From Chelonoidis abingdonii (Eukaryota; Chordata; Testudines; Testudinidae), in assembly GCF_003597395.2 (NCBI RefSeq), contig NC_133771.1, positions 50,574,505 to 50,638,504 of the forward strand: a stretch of DNA of 64,000 nucleotides. Reading direction: 5' to 3'. The position numbers were made by a program, and so were the translations under genes. Positions 1-11,012 of this stretch are shown here, one piece after another (position 1 is the stretch's first letter; each line of letters starts with the position of its first letter). The notes beneath the pieces are model-generated. The model had not been told where the DNA came from. It saw only the letters and a list, made by a program, of their open reading frames with translations, and did not search any database.

Positions 1-860
1 ATCAAGGGGCTTCCAGAAGCAGTGGCATGTCCCTTCTCTGGCTTCTATGTGGACGCGTGGCCAGGCAGCTCTGCATGCTGCCCCATTCGCTGGCACTGCC
101 TCAACAGCTCCCATTGGACATTGTTGAAGTCTGTGTTTGTGTCCACATTTTGTGCAATCTTTGAAGTTGACCCTTGTGTTTTGGTTTTTTCATGCTTTTC
201 TGAGTTTTTTGTTCTGTATCATCTTATTGCTTGCCGGTTATTTTTCTCTTTTGTCGCTCTATCCAGAGTTGTAGTGTCCTGCTTTCCTTCCATTATTTTT
301 ATTCTGTTCAGAATGATTTCTGCTGCCTGACACAGTCTTACTACTTTATCCAAAGTGAGATCTACATGTTCCAGTAGTCTTTTGTGAAGCTTTGGATCTC
401 TGATTCCGATTCCAACTCCAATTCCAATTCGATTCCTTATAACTGAATCTGTTAACTGTTCGTAGTTGCATGTTTGGCTGATTAGCTTCATGTCTGTTAG
501 GAATTTTTCAAAGGACTCTCCTTCCTTTTGTCTTCTAAGGCAAAACTTACACTTTTCAAGTGTTTCACTCTTTTTTAGGTATGCAGTCCTGTTCAAATTT
601 CTGCAAAACTGTGTCATAACTTGCTCTTTCTGCTTGACTTAGTTGTGTGCTCTTAATGACATCCACTGCCTCAGGTCCTGCAGTGCCTGCTGTTTTCTGC
701 TGGTCTTCTTTCTCACCAAAGCCAGCTGCTTGCGTATATATGTCAAAACTCTGAATCTCTTCCAGGAGTCTTCTGCATTACCTCAGAGTTTCAAATCTTT
801 GGGGCTTTTAGTTGCTCTACCTTCAAGATGGCTCTTTTACTTCTTCAGCACCGTCCTCTT
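1..860 (-). pseudogene. Ty3/gypsy gag fragment (runs off window start)
   Basis: Read on the minus strand, this is a retrotransposon Gag: the structural protein that packages element RNA in the cytoplasm. The clearest open part is 617 down to 219, with the family-typical stretch RQKEGESFEKFLTDMK followed by QTCNYEQLTDSVIRNRI and RDPKLHKRLLEHVDLTLDK. Further downstream, near 130-170, a CCHC-like zinc knuckle (CTKCGHKHRLQQCP) follows in another frame. Upstream (860-620) the same protein continues with stops and frame changes, so the gene is broken. A small in-frame expansion, GIGVGIGI, replaces what is normally a shorter VIGI-like stretch; it comes from a hexanucleotide repeat at 402-432. An LTR lies just upstream at 882-1111. 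Protease and RT would lie beyond base 1. Family assignment is firm; the exact gag start is not. Confidence 0.85.
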
Positions 861-881
861 TTCTATCTCACTCTGGTAACG

Positions 882-1111
882 TGTTGTCTTGTGGACTCAT
901 AAGGAGGAGGCACAATATAGTCTCTTAGAAATAAGGCTTTATCAGAATTAAAACACAGTTACATAAGACAAAGGAGAACCATTTGCTCCTAGCAGTGTAT
1001 CTGGTGAAACTGTCACTAGACTGCTTCCAGCTGGTTCTTCCTAGCATGTGGTAGTATATACTCCTAATCTCCTGCTACAATCACTAGACACAACTGCCCG
1101 TATTCCAGACA
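882..1111 (-). mobile_element. 5' LTR of the gypsy element at 1-1111
   Basis: On the minus strand the segment begins TGTCTGGAATACGG and ends CCACAAGACAACA, giving TG...CA ends. Gag-like sequence begins directly after it, as expected for a 5' LTR. The partner LTR is outside the window, so boundaries rest on the TG/CA ends and position only. Confidence 0.5.
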
Positions 1112-1153
1112 TGTGATACTGAGATCTTCTAAATGTGACTATGACCCTGACTT

Positions 1154-1290
1154 AGAATCATAGAATATCAGGGTTGGAAGGGACCTCAGGAGGTCATCTA
1201 GTCCAACCCTCTGCTCAAAGCAGGACCAATCCCCAACTAAATCATCCCAGCCAGGGCTTTGTCAAGCCTGACCTTAAAAACCTCTAAGGA
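1154..1290 (-). mobile_element. CR1 LINE 3' end fragment
   Basis: The plus strand reads AGAATCATAGAATATCAGGG and continues GTTGGAAGGGACCTCAGGAG, the reverse complement of the conserved CR1 3' untranslated end with its ATTCTATG tail. It is a typical 5'-truncated copy of about 137 bp with no coding part. Near-identical text recurs at 35112 and, inverted, at 59420-59537. Confidence 0.9.
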
Positions 1291-1300
1291 CCTTAAAAAC

Positions 1301-1470
1301 CATGCTGTATGGTCATGGGCAAGTCACTAACCTGTTTATGTCTCAGTTTCCCCACCTATAAAATGGGGATAGTAGTACTTACCTACCTCTCAGACTTGTT
1401 ATGAGAATTCATTTGTTTAAGTTTTTAAAGCACTTAAAATATGTAAATTACAGCAAGTGCTAACCTTACA
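1301..1470 (+). mobile_element. MIR-type SINE
   Basis: Contains the MIR core and 3' region: GGGCAAGTCACTAACCTG, CTCAGTTTCCCCACCTATAA and AATGGGGATAGTAGTACTTA, then a TTGTTATGAGAATTCA tail. The tRNA-like head is missing. MIRs are ancient tRNA-derived SINEs of amniotes; this copy is diverged. Confidence 0.8.
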
Positions 1471-1509
1471 TAATTGTTCTGGTGGGACAAGTGCAAATCT
1501 TGTATCTAT

Positions 1510-2248
1510 TGTGACACAGTTCCTCCTCTACCTTGGTGGGTCCTGTGCTTATTGGCGGATTTTTTTCACCTCAGTGATCTTCCCTTCCTATGGAACCCAC
1601 AGTTTGGGTCAGTTCCTCCTGTGTCTGATCAGGAGTTGGGAGGTTTGGGGGGAACCTGGGCCTGCNNNNNNNNNNNNNNNNNNNNNNNNNNNNNNNNNNN
1701 NNNNNNNNNNNNNNNNNNNNNNNNNNNNNNNNNNNNNNNNNNNNNNNNNNNNNNNNNNNNNNNNNNNNNNNNNNNNNNNNNNNNNNNNNNNNNNNNNNNN
1801 NNNNNNNNNNNNNNNNNNNNNNNNNNNNNNNNNNNNNNNNNNNNNNNNNNNNNNNNNNNNNNNNNNNNNNNNNNNNNNNNNNNNNNNNNNNNNNNNNNNN
1901 NNNNNNNNNNNNNNNNNNNNNNNNNNNNNNNNNNNNNNNNNNNNNNNNNNNNNNNNNNNNNNNNNNNNNNNNNNNNNNNNNNNNNNNNNNNNNNNNNNNN
2001 NNNNNNNNNNNNNNNCTCCTTTTTAAACCCAGGTGCCCTGATTAGCCTGCCTTGATTGGCTGCAGGTGTTCTAATTAAAGTAGCTATCTCCACTGCCTTC
2101 TAGAAAGGTCTTAATTGGCTCCATGTGCCTTGATTAACCTGGAGCAACTGCCATTTGGTTACCATGGTCCTAGGGATTTGTTTAGCCTGGGGCTAACACA
2201 CCTGTTTCTCAGTAATTTACTGTAGCCATCTGGCCTTGCCCCATCACA
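1510..2248 (-). mobile_element. Solo LTR, family B (contains assembly gap)
   Basis: Reads TGTGATGGGGCAAGG...GTGTCACA on the minus strand, with a perfect TGTGA/TCACA terminal inverted repeat. It is flanked by a 4-bp direct repeat CTAT (1506-1509 and 2249-2252). It aligns over its whole visible length with the complete copy at 40035-40693 in the opposite orientation. The TG...CA ends and short duplication mark a solo LTR; a 4-bp duplication fits ERV1-like or some gypsy elements. The middle is hidden by 350 Ns. Confidence 0.85.
1666..2015. other. Assembly gap (350 N)
   Basis: Exactly 350 undefined bases. The homologous stretch of the second LTR copy (about 40267-40552) is roughly 286 bp, so the gap is probably a sized estimate rather than the true length. 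Confidence 0.97.
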
Positions 2249-2252
2249 CTAT

Positions 2253-3522
2253 GTATAATCTTACTTTTTCTTTTTAGGTAATTGTTCAGTACAATCCATT
2301 AGTGTAGATTTCTGTGTTATCCCACAGAGGTCAATGGGACTTGGCATGTGTACAGGGGTTCATGCTTATGGATTTTGTTCTAGACGCAAGGGCTTATTTT
2401 CTATATTAGGAAATAAGGCCTTTATACTGCAACACAATCTGCTATAACTATTTGTATAAATAAACAGGTTAAAATTTAGAATTTGTAGGGTTTGTTGAAT
2501 AGATAAGTTAGCAGGTCTGTACAGATTTTCACTGGCATCTAGATACAAGTTGGACACTGCCAGAAAAAAAAATCATGCAATATGAAATTATTGGAAAATG
2601 TGATCTTTAAGAGTATGACTGGATGCAACTGGCTGTGTAACAATTTAGCAAGGGAACACAGAGATGCCCTAGAGAAAGGTGGAATGATGGTAGTTTAGGC
2701 CAAGACAAAAAAGAGCTAACTATATATTAATGAACTAACATCAGGAAGAGAGAAGATCTTTCTTTATGTGAAGGAAAGGGAACTAATTATTTATGTGACT
2801 TCAAAGAAGCCCTGGTATTAAAATTGCACCAGAGAAATAAAAAAAGAATATGGGCCAGACTCTCAGCTGGTGAAAAATACATAACTCAATCGACTTCAGA
2901 GGACCTATGTTGATATACACCAACTCAGGATCTTGCTCTGTTACACTTACCAGCCACCGGATCTCACCAAGCAGAATTCAGTCTAGGACTCTATGGCTAT
3001 TGAGTTAATATTGCCAGTTCATTTTTCCACCAAATTACAGTGGATTGAAGGGCATATATGACAAGCTTCATTTCCACTTCAGGAGAGGCAAGGGGTCAAT
3101 ACCAGGAGGAATCTGTGGGAGAGTTTGATACGAAGAAGGTGGAGCTAGGAAATGCAAAGGGAATCCCTCAGATAGGGCCATTTGTTTTCTGATTAGTCTT
3201 GTCTGTAAATTGAAGAGTTGTAATTTGATAAGGCTAGGGAGTCTTAGACCTACATGTTTTTTGGTACAATTTTTTAAATTAATTTTCTCTCCGTTTTCTA
3301 AGAGAACATTAGTTTATTAAGACATTGCAGTCTACACCAAGAAGAGTGAAAGGCTCTTTCAGCCCTGAGTGAATGCAAAAGTGAATGTTTATGTCTAAGT
3401 CCAATGCTGATTCTCAGCTGAATGAATGGACCATATTTTTTGGTAATTGAGGCAGTGGCTGTAGCAGACCCAAAGCACTGGAAAAGTTTGAACATCACAA
3501 GGGAAAAAAGAGAAATTTGAGG
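2253..3522. other. No recognisable feature
   Basis: AT-rich sequence without a repeat I recognise. The longest open frames are about 60-100 codons, without known motifs; I treat them as chance. Confidence 0.5.
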
Positions 3523-3527
3523 GAGCC

Positions 3528-4213
3528 TGACAGGGGAGGGTACACTCACCTCATGAGTGCCTCCTGTCAGCTGGGTCTGATGTTGCAGTCCCTTTTCCCC
3601 CACTCCTGACACCCCTGGTACATTGATGACCTCACTAGGTGGGTCTTCAGTGGCTTAGCCCTCTGGCTCAGTCACACAATTAATAAATGAATGGATGAAC
3701 CCCTTCCGGGGTAACAAAGTTCAACAAATGGTTGGTGCTCTGCAGTCGTCAGCCCCCTCTCTGGGCCAGTGTAAATTCCAGCCCTTTCTCAGGCTTAGTA
3801 AAAAGTTTTGCTCCCTTTTCAGGACTCAGGCCACTTCCCCACTAGTCCTGGTCCCAACCCACGGACCCTGTAAACAGCTTCATTCCCTGGGCTGCTTCCC
3901 ACTTAGTCCCATCACCTTCACCCAGTACCTTAGGGTTATAGTCCTTCAGTTCTCTGTGTCTTATCCCTGCATGAGCAGGGTTTTTCCCAGGTCTCCTGGC
4001 CTGGAATGTTTCTCTGTTTCCCAGCCCTTCTGGTCCCAGCCCCCAATTGATCTGCTCAACCCCTGCAGCATCTTTTACCTAAGCCTGCTGCTTTCTTGCC
4101 ATCCTTAGGCAGGCCCGAAGGGCCCACCTTAACTGCTTCTTTCCTGGGATGGGGTAGTAGGACTTTGAGGCCTCTAGCATGGGGCCTCAGGGGGCCTGGT
4201 ATATCTCATCACA
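3528..4213 (-). mobile_element. Solo LTR, family E
   Basis: The 686-bp segment starts TGACAGGGGAGGG and ends CTCATCACA on the plus strand, and has a perfect 5-bp target duplication GAGCC at 3523-3527 and 4214-4218. TG...CA ends plus a 5-bp duplication define a solo LTR. I prefer minus orientation because the minus-strand start TGTGATGAG resembles the start of family B, but orientation is not proven. A 137-codon frame inside (3695-4108) shows no retroviral motif. Confidence 0.8.
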
Positions 4214-4508
4214 GAGCCAAAGAGATGCTGGGCAAATTGGTTTTTAAATTTGTATGTTAAAAAGAGGGGAAAGTGAGCAATGCAAAATTAGTATTTTATA
4301 CTATAGGATTAATGACATATTTGTGAAGTACAGCCATCATCTGACATCACAGGCACCGAGGAAGGGAATATAGTCTAAGAAACAGGAGTTCTGGCTTGGA
4401 CACTAATGCATGGTGTTACTGTGGCTTAACCTCTATTTGCCTCTGTTTTCACATCTCAGGAATAAGGGTAATAATGTATATCAACTGTTATTGTTGTAGT
4501 ATATAAGC

Positions 4509-4721
4509 CAGTGGTGTGCAACCTGCGGCCTGCGGGCTGCACGTGGCCAGTCAGGGTAATCCAATGGTGGACTGCAAGACAGTTTGTCATTGGGAGCTGC
4601 GGGTGACTGTGTCTGTGGACAGGCAATGTAAACAAACTGTCTCATGGCCTGCCACTGGATTACCCTGATGGGTCACATGCGGCCCACAGGCCACCTGCAG
4701 GCCACAGGTTGCCCACCACTG
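4509..4721. mobile_element. hAT-type miniature transposon
   Basis: Terminal inverted repeats CAGTGGTGTGCAACCTG and, inverted, CAGTGGTGGGCAACCTG match at 16 of 17 positions. A perfect 8-bp target duplication ATATAAGC flanks it (4501-4508, 4722-4729), the size diagnostic of hAT. At 213 bp it has no coding capacity and would need a transposase in trans. Confidence 0.93.
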
Positions 4722-4729
4722 ATATAAGC

Positions 4730-5351
4730 ACTTCTTTGAACATCTCAGATGAAAGATGGCTGCAGGATTCCCTTGCTGTCTCTCAACAGATATTGAAATC
4801 CGGTAGAGAGCTGCAGGTTGATTATTGCTGTCTCACTGGTGGCTCACTAGTCTCCACTCTGAATATAACGGAAGTAGTGATAGTCCTTGGGGAAAGGGAG
4901 TTACGGTTTGGATGCAAAGAGGCATAAAGAAAAGGAACCATGGGAGCACCCAAACCTATGAAGAAAGCTAGGTGTTCATGAGCAGTTATTTTTGGGGCTG
5001 CTTTTTTGTTAATAAGGCCAGATCCAAGGAGGGGTGAATTTTTTTTGCAGTATCTTTTATTTGGAGCTGGGTGGGGCCATAACTGGTGCTAGTAGTCACA
5101 ACCTGCAGCTTTTTGCTGTTCAAGTTCATAGTTTTGTGGGAAGTAGGGGTGGGTGAGTGTGTTGTACTGAGATATGTTGTGTTGATTTGAATGGACGATG
5201 AATGGGGGTGGATGTGTTGATTTGCGTGAGAGGAGGTATGCTTGGGGGTATTTTATTGTGTGTGTATTGTGCTGGGAGTTTTGTACTGATTTGTGAGGTT
5301 GGCAAATGAAGGGTGTGTACTTCAGTGAGGGGGTCTATGTATTTGTCGTTA
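4730..5351. other. No recognisable feature; GT-rich tract
   Basis: 5140-5340 is rich in G and T on the plus strand (many GTGT and TTGTG runs). I see no known repeat or gene. Confidence 0.45.
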
Positions 5352-6112
5352 TTCATAGATTCCAAGACCAGAAGGGATCATTGTGATCATCTAGGCTGAC
5401 CTCCTGTAAAACACAGGACACAGAACTTCCCCACAATAATTCCTACAGTATATCTTTTAGAAGAAACATCCAGCCTTGATTTTAAAATTGTCAGTGATGG
5501 AGAATCTACCAAGACTCTTAGTAAGTTGTTCCAATTGTTAATTATTCTCAGTGTTAAAAATACATCTCTATATCGATATAAAGTGACCCGATAGAACATG
5601 AATTCGGATATAACATGGTAAAGCAGTGCTTTGGGGAGGGGCGAGGCTGCACATTCCAGTGGATCAAAGCAAGTTGGATATAACGTGGTTTCACCTATAA
5701 TGTGGTAAGATTTTTTGGCTCCCAAGGACAGCGTTATATCGAGGTAGAGGTGTATGTGCTTTAATTACTGTCTGAATTGGCCTAGCTTCAACTTCCAGCC
5801 ATTGGATCTTGTTATGCCTTTCTCTGCTAGATGGAACAGCCTATTATTAAATATTTTTCTCCATGCAGGTACTTATAAATTGTAATCAAGTCATCCCTTA
5901 ACTTTCTCTTTGTGAAGGTAACTAGACTGAACTTCTTGAGTCTATCACTGTAAGACATGTCATCTAATCATTTAATCATTCTCAGGCTGTTGTCTGAACC
6001 CTGTCCGATTTATCAACACCTTCTTGAACTGTGGATACTAGAATTGGACACAGTACATGGTCTCCCCAGTGCCAAATAAGAGGTAAAATAACCTCGCTAC
6101 TCCCACTTGAGT
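5352..6112 (-). mobile_element. CR1 LINE fragment
   Basis: The plus strand carries TTCATAGATTCCAAGACCAG, then TTGATTTTAAAATTGTCAGT, CTTCAACTTCCAGCCATTGG and CAAGTCATCCCTTAACTTTC. These are the reverse complement of a CR1 subfamily also seen at 18874 and 49166. It is non-coding here and is interrupted by the small DNA transposon at 5561-5754. Confidence 0.88.
5561..5754. mobile_element. pogo/Tigger-like miniature transposon inside CR1
   Basis: The left end TACATCTCTATATCGATATA and right end CGAGGTAGAGGTGTA form an imperfect inverted repeat around a 194-bp body rich in GTTATA-type motifs. TA at both outer ends fits the TA duplication of the Tc1/mariner/pogo superfamily. The CR1 text continues across it, so this element is younger than the CR1. 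Confidence 0.78.
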
Positions 6113-7343
6113 AGTGTGTGCTGTTTGTGTGTGCTGTTTCTGATGTTGTTTTGAAGAATTGTGGCAGTTGGGTCAAGTAATCCATCATCTCTGGAGTCTC
6201 CCTCAGACAACCAATGATATTGTTGCATGCAAATAAGCTGTAGATTAAGAGTGGTGACTGGCTGAGTTACCTCTGATATTATAATGGTCTAGGACTCTTG
6301 GCATGGCAAAGATACATATCACGTGGGTGTCATTCAAACTGGCTGAGAATTTACAAATTAGATAGTAACAGACTGTCAATACCACTCATGATTGAACCTG
6401 GTGATATTCTGAACAAAAAGCTGGAAGTACTTCCATGGCTAGAAGTCCAGTTTTATTTTCATCTGGTACAGATATGGTTTTATTGGGAACAATGGGCATT
6501 ATATAGATAAACACAAAGGCAGGTAAAATGGTTTCACATTCTCTGCAGTTATAAAGCCTGCATCAGATTATCCAGCCACAAAGAATTGCTATCATGTTTA
6601 TGCTACAGCATATACTAATATTTGCCACAAAATTATCTTACCTTAGCAACAAACACTGATATTGAAAGACGGTATAATTTTAGGGACTCAAAATGTAACA
6701 AAAATCATTGACAGTAACGAGGGCACAGAAGTAAAACACAATTATTAACACTGGGATAATTTATTCTCTATCATTCTGAAGATGCCTACCATAGTTTTCT
6801 GCACAGCAATGTCTCCATCTTAGCCCTGCATCATTTGAGAATGTACTTGACAGCTGGTGAACTGTTAATTTGCTATGAACAATGAAAAACCATGTGACAA
6901 AAAATGAAACTAGTCTCCAGTCTTGAATTATATCCAAAACTCAGGTTATTTTCTACGCTATTATTCTGAATGTGGCTGATTATTATTCAGTGAACTCAAA
7001 CAACTATAAACTGCTGTTTTTAAACATCAGAGAGCAACTATGAATGTATTTTATAAGAGTCTAAAGGTTAATTCAAACCTATCATCTGAGAGATGCTATC
7101 AGTTTGTATCTAACACAAGATTGTCTGGCAGCTTTCCCTATTTTCCGTGCTTGTCAAATAATTCCCTCCACTTGCTAAACAGTCCATCAAATGCACATGC
7201 CCAAATGAATGAGGGCAAAAATCTTGTTTTATTAGTGAATCCTGGAGAGTTGTATCTTTTGTTATTCTTACCAGTAAAAGCCAAACCATAAAAGATTCCA
7301 AATTTGGCGTCAGTTCAGATCCACAGTGTGTGATGGAACCTAG
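6113..7343. other. No recognisable feature
   Basis: AT-rich, no repeat family or coding signal that I can name. Short open frames at 6298-6510 and 7040-7291 have no motif and no splice context that I trust. Confidence 0.45.
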
Positions 7344-7508
7344 AAGCAGTGTGGCCCAGAAGACAGAGTGCTACCTAGGTTCTGTTGACCTATTGAGTGA
7401 CCTTGGGCAAATCACTTCACCGCTCCATGCCTCAGTTTCCCCATTTGTAAAATGCTTTGAGATCTACTGATGTAAAGCACTAGATAAGAGCTATGAAAGT
7501 ATTATTAA
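7344..7508 (+). mobile_element. MIR-type SINE
   Basis: Shows the MIR middle: AGTGACCTTGGGCAAATCAC, then CCTCAGTTTCCCCATTTGTA and AAATGCTTTGAGATCTACTG, preceded by a degraded tRNA-like head around 7345-7370. Diverged ancient copy, directly upstream of the LTR at 7540. Confidence 0.8.
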
Positions 7509-7539
7509 ACCTAAAGATGTGGGGATAGGAGAAGGGAAC

Positions 7540-8503
7540 TGCCATAGTATTCTTTCCTCAATCTGAACCTTAGAGTCCAAAAAATGAGGTACTAGCATGA
7601 AATCCTCTAAGCTTAATTACCAGCTTAGATCTGATATGCTGCCACCAATCAGGATTCTGAGTACCTGATAAACTCTGGTCTCCCCAAAACCTTCCCTGGG
7701 GACCCCCAAGATCCAGACCCCCTGGATCTTAATACCAGGAAAGTAAACTCTTTCCCTCCTTAGTGCCTCTCCTAGGCTTCCCCTCCCTGGGTTACCCTAG
7801 AAGATCACTGTGCTTCAACTCCTTGAAACACAACACAGAGAAATCTGGTTTCTCCTCCCCCTTCTCCCCACCTCCCTGGGTATCCCGGAGAGAGAGAGAG
7901 AGATAAACACAAAGAGCAGGTTTTTCCTCCCCCTCCCCTCTTCCCCTCACCCAGAGACAATGCAGATTCAAGCTTCGTGAATCTGAACAAAGAGATTCCC
8001 CCTCCTTCTTTCTCCCTGGTAAGTACAGACTCAGTTCCCTTGAGCCTTACTGGGGAAAAATTACAGGTCTTTAAAAGGAAGTTTTTAATAAAAGAAAGAA
8101 AAAATAAGAAATCTCTGTAAATACAAGATATAATATTACAGGGTCTTCAACTTATAGAAAATGGAGAAACAGCCTTCTCCAGAAAACATACAATTAAAAG
8201 TACTTCCAGCAAACTACACATGTGCAAATACAGAAAAACAATTTAAAAGACTATACTGTCTTTCTACCTTTGTACTTACAAATTTGAAACAGAAGATTAG
8301 AGAGCCTGTAGGTACGTGTGGTCACTCTCAGAGCCCAGAGAGACAACAGATTAAGACAAAGAACTCACACCCAAACTTCCCTCCACCCAGATTTTAAAAT
8401 ATTTTGTCTCCTGATTGGTCCTCTGGTCAGGTGTTGCAGGTCACTGTTTGTTAACTCTTTACAGGTGAAAGAGACATTAACCCTTAGCTATCTGTTTATG
8501 ACA
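7540..8503 (-). mobile_element. Solo LTR, family A, copy 1
   Basis: On the minus strand this 964-bp unit begins TGTCATAAACAGATAGC and ends near ACTATGGCA. A perfect 5-bp target duplication GGAAC flanks it (7535-7539, 8504-8508). It aligns throughout with 29530-30540, 61244-62257 and, in reverse, 49672-50412, sharing blocks such as TCTAAGCTTAATTACCAGCT and CTGATTGGTCCTCTGGTCAG. A (GA) run sits near 7890-7902. Open frames inside are chance. Confidence 0.92.
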
Positions 8504-8949
8504 GGAACTATCTGTTGGAATATTTTAGAGTTTTGGTCTTACTGAGCCCCTGTGCAAACAGGCATTGATTCCAAGAGCAATTGCAACACATTATGCCAGT
8601 TTTGGATTTGGTTGAGTTTGCTTCTGTAAAGGGGTGAAGGTTTCAGGATCTATTTTTTTTCCAGGTTGTTTAACCCACATGCAATTTCCCCGCTGGAACA
8701 TCATAATTTTGCTGTAAATATCTGCGAGAGACTGGAGGTACACAGTAGTGGGTTCTCTCTGAGAGTCAAATTCATAGATTCAGAACAAGACCCATACACT
8801 ACTCAAATCCTACTTGAGCCCTTCAAATAGGGTGTAAGGCGATGAGCAGCCACTGTGTGGGCTTTCTGCACAGAAGTGAGTTTCACTTGAAGAGCATAAG
8901 ATAATGCTGCAGGTTTTTGAATAATGGTATTTTTACTGATGGTTATGTA
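8504..8949. other. No recognisable feature
   Basis: Unassigned sequence between the LTR and an ancient repeat. No motif seen. Confidence 0.4.
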
Positions 8950-9080
8950 TTTATATTGCTGTCATGTTTAGAGGCCTTAGTCAGGAATTGGAACCTCATT
9001 CCATATGGTGTTAGGCACCATACACAAACATACTGGAAAAACAAAGTGTCTTCCCCAAAGAGTTTGTGATCTATTTACAA
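8950..9080 (+). repeat. Ancient interspersed repeat (unnamed), copy 1
   Basis: The order TATTTATATTG, GAGGCCTTAGTCAGGA, TGTTAGGCACCATACA, then CCCCAAAGAGTTTGTGATC recurs in similar form at 16395-16535 and resembles a common amniote repeat built around GCGCTGTACAAACA and CCAAAGAGCTTACA. I cannot name the family. Confidence 0.45.
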
Positions 9081-9091
9081 TAGTTCAATGA

Positions 9092-9195
9092 GAAGGAGGG
9101 TTGTCCAGTGGTTAAGACCCTAATGTGGGAGAACTGGATTGCATTCCATACTCCTCCACAGATGTGCTGTGTGCCCTTGGCCAAGTCACTTAGGG
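9092..9195 (+). mobile_element. MIR-type SINE, 5' half
   Basis: Reads like a tRNA-derived MIR head and core: TCCAGTGGTTAAGACCC (box A-like), TGGATTGCATTCC (box B-like), then GTGCCCTTGGCCAAGTCACT. It stops where a hAT-like terminus begins at 9196. Confidence 0.7.
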
Positions 9196-9297
9196 CAGTG
9201 TTTCTCAATGATCAATCTGTGGACTGGCACCGGTGCTTGAGACAGTTTAGGAAGGCAGCAAGCTGGTCCCTGGTATCAAAAAGGTTGAGAAATAGTA
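9196..9297. mobile_element. Short hAT-like element
   Basis: CAGTGTTTCTCAA at the left is mirrored by TTGAGAAATAGTA at the right, matching the CAGTGNTTCTCAA termini of hAT relatives. I find no 8-bp duplication, so this may be a decayed or rearranged copy. It interrupts the MIR at 9092. Confidence 0.5.
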
Positions 9298-9534
9298 ATT
9301 TTGGTTATGTCTGGAGGGCAGTCACTGGTTGCAGCTCAAGGCTCCATACCTGAGCTAGCTTTAATCTAGCTAGCTCAGGTCCTGGAACACTAAAACCACA
9401 GAAGTGTGAGTTTGCTCCACAAGTAATTATTCAGGGTTCCAAGTGGTTTGGTACAGCCTGCGATGAAGTTCCCACTGCTGCAGCTTCACTGATCCAGGAC
9501 CTGAGCTAGCAAGATTAAAAACTAGTCCTGGCAT

Positions 9535-9901
9535 CAGGGCCAGCGCTTCCATTTAGGTGGCCTAGGCAATTGCCTAGGGTGCCAGGATTATTGGGGGGTG
9601 GCATTTTGCCAGGGGGGGCAGCAGGCGGCTCCAGTTGACCTGCCGCAGTTGTGCCTGCGAAGGGTCCGCTGGTCCCGCGGCTCCAGTGGAGCTGCTGCAG
9701 GCATTTCTGCGGATGGTCCCCTACTCCCGCGGCTCCGGTGGACCTACTGCAGGCTCGACTGTGGCAGCTCCACTGGAGCCGCGGACCAGGGGACCCTCCG
9801 CAGGCACGACTGCGGCAAGTCCACCGGAGCAGCGGGACCATCGCGTGGGGCGGCGAAATGCCCGTGCACCTAGGGTGCTAAAAATACTAGCGCCGGTCCT
9901 G
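9535..9901. mobile_element. hAT-type miniature transposon, GC-rich
   Basis: The ends CAGGGCCAGCGCTTCC and, inverted, CAGGACCGGCGCTAG form terminal repeats. A perfect 8-bp duplication CCTGGCAT flanks the element (9527-9534, 9902-9909). The 367-bp body is GC-rich and internally repetitive (several CGGCTCCAGTGGA/CTGCAGGCA-type blocks), which produces overlapping chance ORFs on both strands. No transposase is encoded. Confidence 0.93.
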
Positions 9902-9909
9902 CCTGGCAT

Positions 9910-11012
9910 GTTGGTTCAAGCTGCAGTCACACCCAGTGACTGTAGTCTAGACATATACTTAGTATCACTAGGTAGGTCTACACTGCAATAAAAGACTTCA
10001 CATTAGACTGCTGGGACTGTACTAGGGTGATTCTGGTTTATGGCAGTGAGACTTTCTTTGGTAATAAATTAAGCCTGTAAACAGGGCTATTTATGTATTC
10101 TGAAGGCTGTACTGAGCTTATCTGAGGAATTGAGAACAACTTGCAGGGTTGCCTTGAGGCTACTAGGGGGTGCCAAGGAGGAGGCCACTTGTTTAGAAGT
10201 TTCTTTCACCTCACAGTCTTCTTAATAGAAGCTCTTCCATCAAGTTTCTGCCAAGAAAAACTCCCACATGAACAAATTCCCTTTATACTGAGGCAAATGC
10301 TTACAATTTTCATGTATAGCCACCAATACGGGGGGAAGAGAAAGACTCTTATCTTTATATAATTATTCTCATTTTCTTTTATCCCACAAAATTCTCTCCT
10401 TGGGCCTAATTTTCAGATCAACCTTCATTCCTGCATTGTAGTTATTTTCCAGTGCCATTCATATCACCTTAATATTACCAGATATGCAGGTGAATCTGGT
10501 ATTTAAATGTCTAAATGACATAAATCGCTCCCCCCATGTATGATATGTCTGGGTTTCATCCAGGCTTTTGTTTATTAGAATGAATTCAGAACCCTTATTC
10601 CACATCCCTTTTCCACGCTAACTTAAAGAACATTAGAGAGGCAATTCTCAATAAGAGTGTTTTTATTCAGCTCCTGCCAGTAATCTTGCGACTCTGAAGT
10701 TTCTTATTCTAATTTGGCTCTCCTTCGCTTCTAAATGTTACTCTCTGCTTTATTTCCTTTAATCAGTTTTGCTGACGCAGATGGGATAGTTAGGGGAAAT
10801 GATGTATGACTGCTACACGCCTCTTTCTTGCAGCTCAGCCTAGTGCTTTGCTGCAGCATTCACCAGACCTCCAATGTCATTTCAAGACATTACAAAGGAG
10901 TCCCACCCAGGGCTATAGCATTTAGATGCTGAACTTTAAATTATATCACTAGCTCCTAGTCACCTTCAAAGAGAGTTTTGGTATATAAGTAAATACAGAG
11001 AAAGGCACAATT
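9910..11012. other. No recognisable feature
   Basis: No repeat family or coding signal identified. The 73-codon frame at 10141-10362 has no motif. Confidence 0.4.

Noticed and set aside
1457..2093. Long ORFs across the N gap
   Set aside because: Artefact of undefined bases.
9515..9991. Several GC-rich ORFs on both strands
   Set aside because: Overlap the hAT miniature element, which has clear ends and target duplication and no transposase motif.
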